Positions 7,504 to 14,100 of a stretch of 14,688 bases of DNA are shown here, piece by piece. This stretch comes from Candidatus Krumholzibacteriia bacterium (lineage in GTDB: Bacteria > Krumholzibacteriota > Krumholzibacteriia > LZORAL124-64-63): the NCBI GenBank assembly GCA_027056825.1, contig JALUJS010000116.1, forward strand, positions 1 through 14,688, given 5' to 3'. The position numbers and the translations under genes were made by a program. Every line of letters begins with the position of its first letter. Position 1 is the first letter of the stretch. The notes under the pieces were generated by a model. That model saw only the letters and a program-made list of their open reading frames with translations. It was not told where the DNA came from and searched no databases.

Positions 7504-9051
7504 CTAGCGGAAGACGGCCGCCATGCGGGCGGCGGCCTCGGGGCTGATATGCACCCCGTCCACGACGGTCTTGGTGCCGGTGCCCATGCCGTAGGTGGGG
7601 TCCCAGGTCAGGGAACCCACGTCCACCAGGGGCACCGAGGTGCCCAGGGCGTCGTTCAGGACCGTGATGAACTCGTTGGCCACCACGCCGTAGCCCCTGT
7701 TGTTGGGGTGGACCCCGTCCAGGGAGAACAGCGTGGCCGCGGCGGCGGCGTCCACGTCGCCCAGGAACTGGGGCAGTAGCAGCATGAAGTTCACAGCGGC
7801 GGTGGGACCGTACGCACTGGTCCCGCTGGCCAACTCGGCCATCAGACCGTTCATGTCCACGACCTCGACCTGCGCGTAGCCGCTGGCTGTGACGCTGGCG
7901 GCCACGCCGGCGATGATCTGGTTGTACCCGTCCACGATGGCGTCCACCGTGGCCACCTCGGTGGAGGTCAGGGTGTAGATGGAAGGTACGGCATCAGTCA
8001 TCGGATCGGCCTCGGCGGCCCAGCTCAACACCGGGAAGGTGAACAGCTGCACATCGCCCTCTTCGTACCCGGCCGGCCAGGCCGGGGCGCCGACGGCGGC
8101 CAGGAAGGTGGCCTCGTCGATGAAGTAGGGGATGCTGGTGATGCCGGGGATGTTGGCGGCCAGGATCAGCGGCGCAAAGCCCGAGGACTGCACCATGCCG
8201 CCGGCCAGCACCTGCATCATCTCGCTGTACTGCTCCTGGAAGGTCTCGGTGGTGGTGATGTTGCCTCCGAGCAGGGGATCGTCCCCGACCACCGGGTTGC
8301 CTCCGGTCGCCCCGCCGAGCACGTCGTTGTTGCCGATCCACACCGTGGCCAGGCTGGGCGCCTTGGCGATGGCCTGACGGGCCATGGAGGCGGTCTGGTA
8401 GGTGATGGTCTTGGGCAGGCCGTCACCACCGGTGACGGTGGCCAGCGCTTGGGTGTTGCCGAAGAAGCTGGCGCGGTTGATCATGTCGAAGAACGGGTTG
8501 GGGGACCCGTAGGGCGCGCCGTAGCTGGAGAGGCTGTCGTAGGTGTTCAGAACCTCCCACAACCGCGCCCCGGGCACGCCCAGGTTGTGGTAGGGGGTGG
8601 GCACGGCCGCGGCCAGCAGCATGGACTCGATGGCGTCCTGCTGGATGACTTCCCACGTCAGGCCGCCGGTTGCGGTGTCGAAGTACATCACGCCCGCGGC
8701 CTGGGTCAGGGGGTCGTCGGGCGTATTGCTGCCCACTCCCGGCCAGGCGATGTAGGGCTGGCTGAACTCCGAGTCGCCGATGCTGTTGTCCAGCCCCAGC
8801 TGGCCGGCGATTAGCCGCGGAAAGCTGTAGTACTGCCCGGTGGGCAGGCCGAGGCTGTTGAAGCCCACGAGCCCGGCGTCCTCGTAGCCCGCGGTCAGGC
8901 TGTTGCCTACAGCCACGTACTTGCCGAAGATCTCCTCGCCCTGCGGCGCGCGCAGGCCTGTGGGATTGTCCGCCTTGTCCAGCGAGCACCCGGCCAGCAC
9001 GAAGGCCAGCAGGAGCGCGAGCAAGCCGGTCGAAATCAGATGCTTCTTCAT
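7504..9051 (-). CDS. SGNH/GDSL-family hydrolase lipoprotein
   Basis: This is a predicted secreted ester hydrolase (lipase, esterase or deacetylase) anchored to a membrane by an N-terminal lipid. The signal peptide ends in the lipobox LAGC with Cys22. The residue after Cys is Ser, not Asp, which in proteobacterial rules favours the outer membrane. SGNH blocks are all visible: nucleophile Ser51 in GNSLTAG, the oxyanion-hole Gly in NLGVPGARLW, Asn242 in WIGNNDVLGG, and Asp445 and His448 in DGVHPNNRGYG. At 515 residues it is longer than minimal SGNH enzymes, with extra material between the Asn and His blocks. I start at ATG 9051, 6 bases after AAGGAGGTG. The GTG at 9060 lies inside that ribosome site. 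It follows the FadL-like gene by 15 bases and ends at a strong terminator, so the pair is probably one operon. The fold is secure and the substrate is unknown. Confidence 0.92.
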   Translation of the reverse strand: MKKHLISTGLLALLLAFVLAGCSLDKADNPTGLRAPQGEEIFGKYVAVGNSLTAGYEDAGLVGFNSLGLPTGQYYSFPRLIAGQLGLDNSIGDSEFSQPYIAWPGVGSNTPDDPLTQAAGVMYFDTATGGLTWEVIQQDAIESMLLAAAVPTPYHNLGVPGARLWEVLNTYDSLSSYGAPYGSPNPFFDMINRASFFGNTQALATVTGGDGLPKTITYQTASMARQAIAKAPSLATVWIGNNDVLGGATGGNPVVGDDPLLGGNITTTETFQEQYSEMMQVLAGGMVQSSGFAPLILAANIPGITSIPYFIDEATFLAAVGAPAWPAGYEEGDVQLFTFPVLSWAAEADPMTDAVPSIYTLTSTEVATVDAIVDGYNQIIAGVAASVTASGYAQVEVVDMNGLMAELASGTSAYGPTAAVNFMLLLPQFLGDVDAAAAATLFSLDGVHPNNRGYGVVANEFITVLNDALGTSVPLVDVGSLTWDPTYGMGTGTKTVVDGVHISPEAAARMAAVFR

Positions 9052-9057
9052 GTCCTG

Positions 9058-9066
9058 CACCTCCTT
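9058..9066 (-). promoter_or_regulatory. Consensus ribosome binding site of the SGNH hydrolase gene
   Basis: AAGGAGGTG on the minus strand lies 6 bases before ATG 9051. It overlaps the alternative GTG start at 9060, which rules that codon out as the likely start. Confidence 0.85.
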
Positions 9067-10377
9067 CTAGAAGTGGTAGCCGATGCCGACACCGAAAATG
9101 TTGGCGTACGAACGGTAAGTGCCCACGGGATAGGCGGGATCCGGATTCGCCGGGAGCCCGTCGTCGGTGATGTTGGTGCGCTTCTCGCCGATCACGGCCA
9201 TGTAGCTGAACGTCAGGTCGTAATCACCCGACTTGATCATCGCGCCCAGGGAGATGTCGCTGCGGTCGCTGTCGGCCAACAGGGGGCTGACCGCCTCCAG
9301 CGGCTGGGGGGTGGTGTCGTACACGTACCCGGCCATGAGCGTGACCTTCTCCGGCTGCAGCACGTAGTCCATACCGAAGCGCAGCTGCCAGGCGTCGTCG
9401 TAGTAGAACTCGATGGTCTGGTCAAGGTCGTCGTTGGTGAAGTCGAGGGTCAGCTTGTCGAAATTGGACCAGGTGAAATAGACGTAGTCCAATTCGGCCC
9501 GCACCTGGTCGCTGAAGCGGTAGGATACTCCGGCGCTGGTGATCGAGGGCAGGTTGAAGCCCGAGGAGATGACCTGGTCGGAGCCGCCCAGCGCGGCCAG
9601 CACCTGGCTGGACCACTCGTAACCGTCGTCGCCGGGCGCAAGGGCGTTGGCCAGGGTGGCGTCCTGGTCCTTGTAGTCCATGGTCTTTTCCATGTGGTGC
9701 ATGACGCCGAAGGACAGCTTGTCGTTCGGCCGGTACATCAGTCCGAAGGTGGGGGTGATGTCCGGGTCGCTGGTGCCGCTGATCTCGGTGTCGATGGCCG
9801 GCGTGCCCAGCAGGGGGTGGGGCGTCATGCGGTGCAGCTCGAGTTCCTGCACGGCGATGTCCGCGCCCAGGGCCAGGGCCAGCCCGTCGGCAACCTCGAA
9901 GGACACGGCGGGGGTCACGTAGAAGGTCTTGATCTCCACATCGTAGCTGACCATGTTGCCGATCCAGGTGTCCGGGTTCCGCCACTTGACGCCCAGACCG
10001 TAGGGGGCGTAAGCCCCGATACCGAAGGTTGCCTTCTCCGAGAGACGGGAATTGTAGAAGACGCCCGGCGCCAGGTAGGTCTTGTTCCGGGTCTCGTTGT
10101 AGTAGTCCCCCCCGGCAAGCGTCTGGGCCTCGGAAAACTTGGTCTTGGGCGCGATGCCGAACATGTTGACGTCCAGGGACGAGCCCTCGAGGAAGCTGAG
10201 TCCGGCAGGGTTGTAGAACAGGGCCGACCCGTCATCGGCGATGGCCGTGAAGGCGCCGCCGAGGGCGGTTGCCCGCGAACCGGCCTCGTAGATGTTGAAG
10301 CCGGCGGCAAAAACCGACGGCGGCAGGACCAGGAGCAGCCCTGCAGCCACCAGCATGCTCATCTTGAATTTGCGCAT
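9067..10377 (-). CDS. FadL/OmpP1/TodX-family outer-membrane channel
   Basis: This is a predicted 14-strand outer-membrane beta-barrel that imports hydrophobic compounds such as long-chain fatty acids or aromatics by lateral diffusion. The signal peptide has a Lys/Arg N-terminus and a hydrophobic core, with likely cleavage after VFA at residue 24. The mature end begins AGFNIYEAGSRATALGGAF, and DDGSALFYNPAGLSFLEG is the family's hatch/plug signature. The rest is alternating strands, and the protein ends in VGIGYHF, a terminal Phe as read by the BAM machinery. At 436 residues it is the usual size. The start at ATG 10377 has AGGAGG 4 bases upstream; the longer frame to 10407 adds residues that do not fit a signal peptide. 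It is the first gene before the SGNH lipoprotein. The family is secure, and fatty acid as substrate is an inference. Confidence 0.94.
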   Translation of the reverse strand: MRKFKMSMLVAAGLLLVLPPSVFAAGFNIYEAGSRATALGGAFTAIADDGSALFYNPAGLSFLEGSSLDVNMFGIAPKTKFSEAQTLAGGDYYNETRNKTYLAPGVFYNSRLSEKATFGIGAYAPYGLGVKWRNPDTWIGNMVSYDVEIKTFYVTPAVSFEVADGLALALGADIAVQELELHRMTPHPLLGTPAIDTEISGTSDPDITPTFGLMYRPNDKLSFGVMHHMEKTMDYKDQDATLANALAPGDDGYEWSSQVLAALGGSDQVISSGFNLPSITSAGVSYRFSDQVRAELDYVYFTWSNFDKLTLDFTNDDLDQTIEFYYDDAWQLRFGMDYVLQPEKVTLMAGYVYDTTPQPLEAVSPLLADSDRSDISLGAMIKSGDYDLTFSYMAVIGEKRTNITDDGLPANPDPAYPVGTYRSYANIFGVGIGYHF

Positions 10378-10553
10378 AACGCCTCCTCTGATCAGGGGTG
10401 AACGCATGGTGGTGCGGGTTCATTCGCGATTCGGCAAACGAAGATGGAGGGACCGTACCATATCCGTCAGGAGGTGCAACGGTAATTTCAGTTGTCCGCA
10501 ACCGTCGACGGATCGGACGGGAACCGGAGGCCTTCCTTGCGCGTAAAAGCGCA
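10378..10553. promoter_or_regulatory. Divergent intergenic region with inverted repeats
   Basis: This 176-base region separates the minus-strand FadL gene from the plus-strand small membrane protein and should hold both promoters. I cannot place -35/-10 boxes convincingly. It contains a perfect 10-base palindrome CCGTCGACGG at 10502-10511, with further CCGTC/GACGG half-sites nearby, and the inverted repeat TTGCGC/GCGCAA at 10537-10554. A regulator binding here is possible but only inferred. Confidence 0.4.
10382..10387 (-). promoter_or_regulatory. Ribosome binding site of the FadL-like gene
   Basis: AGGAGG on the minus strand lies 4 bases before ATG 10377, which decides this start over the longer open frame. 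Confidence 0.8.
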
Positions 10554-10554
10554 A
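10537..10554 (+). repeat. Perfect inverted repeat abutting the start codon of the small membrane protein
   Basis: TTGCGC at 10537-10542 and GCGCAA at 10549-10554 form a 6-base-pair stem around GTAAAA. The last A is the first base of the ATG start. As RNA it could hide the start codon; as DNA it could be an operator. No function is shown. Confidence 0.5.
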
Positions 10555-11171
10555 TGCGCCCCGCCGACCCCTGGAAATGGCCTCTGGCCTTCGTTTCGGC
10601 CCTGGTCCTGATTCTGGTCCTGCTTGTGTTGCCTCGTTCCTGGATCTTCCTGCTTCCGGACTTTCGGAACCTACACCCGCCGCCACCGGCTTTCGGAGAG
10701 GCCCGCTGGCTGGTGTTGAGCCCGCCCCCGGCGGTGGAAATCGTCCCGCCGGATCAGCCGGCCCCCCGCGTCAACGACAAGAAGGTGGAGAACCCCGTTT
10801 TCACCCCCGCGGACTGGTGGCGGTGCGGGGTGGTTCTCGAAGTGGGGAAGCGGGGAGATGTACCGGGTAGAGGCCCCGGGCGTGACGTCCTCGACAGCGC
10901 GGCGGTGGCGTTGCGCATGCTGGGCGCGGTGCCGGATCTGCTGGAACGCGTCCGCCCCGATTCCCTCCTGGCGGCGCGCCTGCGGATGCTGAAGATCGCC
11001 GACGGCCAGCGGTTCGAGGAATTGAAACCCTACCTGCGGGCCCTGACACGGGCCGGAGCCTACGCCGACATGCTTTCCCGCGAGGCGGACATGTACAACG
11101 ATTTCCTCGGACGGGAGATCATGGTGACACCCCGGGCGCAGGATCCCGCGGTCGAGGACCGGAACCGCTGA
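10554..11171 (+). CDS. Hypothetical single-pass membrane protein with a Pro-rich periplasmic stretch
   Basis: I do not recognise this 205-residue protein. It has a short N-terminus (MRPADPWKW), one strong membrane segment at about residues 9-31 (LAFVSALVLILVLLVLP) and then a Pro-rich stretch (HPPPPAF, LSPPPAVEIVPPDQPAP). It ends in a charged helical domain rich in Leu, Arg and Glu (residues about 110-190). The first half resembles the N-terminal anchor of TonB-type proteins, but I see no TonB C-terminal domain, so it cannot be called TonB. ATG 10554 is chosen because the membrane segment follows directly. The open frame begins at GTG 10398, but the extra 52 residues look non-coding. No good ribosome site precedes ATG 10554, and an inverted repeat covers it. 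The gene is divergent from the FadL-like gene and its stop lies 9 bases from the stop of the convergent large gene. The gene is likely real and its function is unknown. Confidence 0.65.
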   Translation: MRPADPWKWPLAFVSALVLILVLLVLPRSWIFLLPDFRNLHPPPPAFGEARWLVLSPPPAVEIVPPDQPAPRVNDKKVENPVFTPADWWRCGVVLEVGKRGDVPGRGPGRDVLDSAAVALRMLGAVPDLLERVRPDSLLAARLRMLKIADGQRFEELKPYLRALTRAGAYADMLSREADMYNDFLGREIMVTPRAQDPAVEDRNR

Positions 11172-11180
11172 TCCAGGCGG

Positions 11181-14100
11181 TTACAGGTGACGCTCCAGGC
11201 CGGCGCCGTCGCGCCCGACCCGGAACCCGTGCTTCTCGTAGAAACGGCGCAGGAAGAACTGGGTGCGGATGACCCGCACCCCGGCGGCCTTCATGCGGGT
11301 GCAGAATTCCTCCAGGATACCCGCGGCGATGCCCCTTTCGACCAGGGCCGTGCTGACCACGACACCGTCCAGGAAGACGCGGTCCTGCTCCAGGGGACGG
11401 TACAGGGCCCCGGCCACGATCTGCTCGGCCTGGTCCAGGACCACCAGATGATGATCCTGGGGGCTGACGGCCTTGGGAAATCCCGCCTGCAGGAACAGGC
11501 GGTAGAGCTGCCCCACCTCCGCCGGGGATGTCGGTTCGCCGATGGTGTACTGCTGGCCCTTGCGGTCGGTCAGGGTCGAATGCACGACGATCTTGCTGTG
11601 GCCCGGATCCCCCAGGGTGCGGATCTTCACGGTTCCGGTGCGCCGCCACTGGGGAAATGCCATGCGCGCGAAGGCCCGGCGGCGGTCCTCGTCCTGCAGC
11701 GCGGCCTGCAGTTCCGAAAGCTCCACCAGGGATGAGGCGCGCCGTTCGGGATGGCGGTGCATGCGGGCCAGCAGGCGGTCGAAGGGGCCGGCGGCGCGTG
11801 CAGGGAGGTTGCCTAGCACCGTCCGGCGGAAGAGGGTGAAGCGGGCGATCTCGGGTAACCGGTCCAGACGGTAGAGGCTGACGAGTTCGCGCAGGATCTC
11901 CAGCTTCGCGTCCATGCCCGCCTCGGGATTGGCGCGGTCCCACTCGTCGTAGCGCTCGATGGCCCCCTCGAGGGCCAGGGGCGGATGGTAGCCGGCGTCC
12001 AGGCGGGCCAGGAAGGCGTCGAGATCCTCCGTGAAGCCCGTCCACATCTGCTCGTCCAGGGTGGCGGCAGTCAGGCCGGGGTCGTGGCGCAGGCCGTCCA
12101 ACCAGCGCCGACCCTGCCGCGGACCCAGCGCCTCGACCACCGCGTCGAACACCCACGACCGCTCGATGTAGAAATCCGTCCACGGGTAGTGGCACAGGGT
12201 GTGATGGAGCATGTTGCGATACAGTGGCTTGAGCAGGCTCAGGGGGCCGTCGTAGAGGCACCAGCCGGTCAGGTTGTTGAGCAGGGCGCCTGTGCGGAAA
12301 TCCGGTTCGGGGACCACGATGTTGTAGGGAGAGATCCTGCCGGGGATGAGCCTGCGCCCGCTCTGCTCCCAGCCCCTGACAACCACGCTCATGGCCTTGA
12401 CGAGAAGTTGACGCCAGCGCATGCGCGAAGGCAGACGGGTGCCCGGGCCGCGCACGCTGCTGAATTCGCGGATCTTCTCCCACACCGTCAGGTCGCTGGT
12501 GTAGGCCATGGCCAGGGCTCCGAGGTCCGGACGGCTGGCGCCGAAGGCGGGCAGGACGGCCGGCCCGGTAATGCAGCCGCTGAGCGCCAGGTACCACAGG
12601 ATGGTCTGCTCCACGGTCCGGGCGTCCGCCTTGTGGAAGATGATCAACTGCAGGTCGAAGTGCTTGCCCGCCTTGGTGTTGATGCTCACACGGAAGCGGG
12701 AGTCCTCGAAGCGGGACAGCAGGCGGGAGACCCAGATGCCGCCCGGCGCGATCTCCTGCAGGGCGATGTCCTCGCCTTCGAAGGCCAGGAAGAGGGATTC
12801 GCGCAGGAAGGTGGTGCCCACCAGGACCTCGTGCAGGCGGCGGATCTCGGTCTCGTTGAGGCCCTCCTGGATGGCGATCTTGCCGCGCCAGGCTTCCGGG
12901 TCCATGCCCATGTAACCGGTCTGCATGCGTTTCTCGAACCAGGCGCCCAGGTCCCGCAGGATCTCCGCGGCCAGGTCCGCCAGGTCGGGGTCGGCCTCGT
13001 GCCTGATCCAGCGGGCCAGTTCCGCGCGCACGGCCCCGTAGTACTCGAGGTGGTAGCGGCCGAAGTCCGACAGCATGCGCAGCAGGTCCGCGAAGACGGT
13101 GCGCGTGCGTTCGTCGGCGGGCCAGACAAGGCGCCGCCGGTAGTAGGCCAGGCGCTTGCGCAGGGCGGCCAGGTCCCGGGCCTGCAGGTTGGCGCGCGCG
13201 ATGGCCCGGAAGCTCTCCTGGTCCATGAAGGGAAGACCCGACTCGATGAACACCGGCAGGTGGCGCTGGTAGTCCGGATGGGGATCGTCCAGCAGCAGGA
13301 CCTGGAAGGCCCGGCAACGAACCTCCAGTTCGGGGTGGCCGGCCAGGGCCTGCAGGCGCGAGCGGATGATCTCTCCCTCGCGGCCGCGGGTGGCGCGCAG
13401 CTCCCCGTCCAGGGCGACGATGGCCTCCAGGGCCTCGGCCGCCGGGGCGAACAGGGCGCGGGTGCACAGGGTGTTGAGATGGACGAGCGCCGAGTCCACG
13501 GCCCCGGATTCCATCCGGACCGGATCCGCGTCCGGCCTGCGGCCCGGCAGGTGGACCTGGGGGGAGACCCCCTGCAGGTCCGTGTTCCAGCCGGTCCGGC
13601 AGGGGCCGAAGCGGATCAGGGCGGGATTGGCGGCCCACAGCAGGGGGTGCCGGACGAAGACGCCCAGGTCCAGCACGGGGAAGGGGCCCGAGGCGTCCTC
13701 CAGATCGTATTCCAGGTCGCCCAGCCGGATGCGTCCGGCGGGGGTCCGGACCACGGCCAGGCGCTCGCCGGTCTCGCGGTTGACCAGGGCGTCGTCCTCG
13801 GCGATCACCGCGTCCTCCAGCAGGCCGAGATCCCGGAAGAACCAGCGCGGAATGCGCACCCGTACGCTGCCGCAGGCCAGGACGCGGTCATCGCTGCGGT
13901 ACAGCCCGGCGATGACGTCGGCGAAATTGCTTTCGATGACCTTGCGGCGCAACGAACCCTTGGGGGTCAGCTCACCTTTTTCCGCGGAGAAGTCCCGGTC
14001 CAGGACGGTGAAGTTCACCACCCGCTCCCACGGCGAGAGGGAGGGGTTGGAGGCGTTGATGATGTGCTGGAAGTAGTTCCGGCGACCCTCCTCGTCCCGC

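Noticed and set aside
6595..7779. 394-codon plus-strand frame over the rhomboid gene, terminator and hydrolase end
   Set aside because: It crosses a strong minus-strand terminator and two real genes, and shows no family signature.
9040..10401. 453-codon plus-strand frame opposite the FadL-like gene
   Set aside because: It has no motif, and it runs through the real signal peptide and barrel gene on the other strand.
10398..10553. Upstream GTG start and 52 extra residues for the small membrane protein
   Set aside because: The added residues look random, overlap the FadL ribosome site region and have no ribosome site of their own.
11119..13638. 839-codon minus-strand frame overlapping the fusion gene in another register
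   Set aside because: The translation is Pro/Arg/Gly/Ala-rich low-complexity sequence, and the overlapped frame has clear domain motifs.
13955..13975. Possible loss of the catalytic Lys in the adenylation domain, if LTPKGSLRRK is aligned to the LTPTLKxKR form
   Set aside because: The alternative KGT(I/V)xR form found in other adenylate-forming enzymes places a Lys in register, so loss cannot be claimed from the sequence alone.
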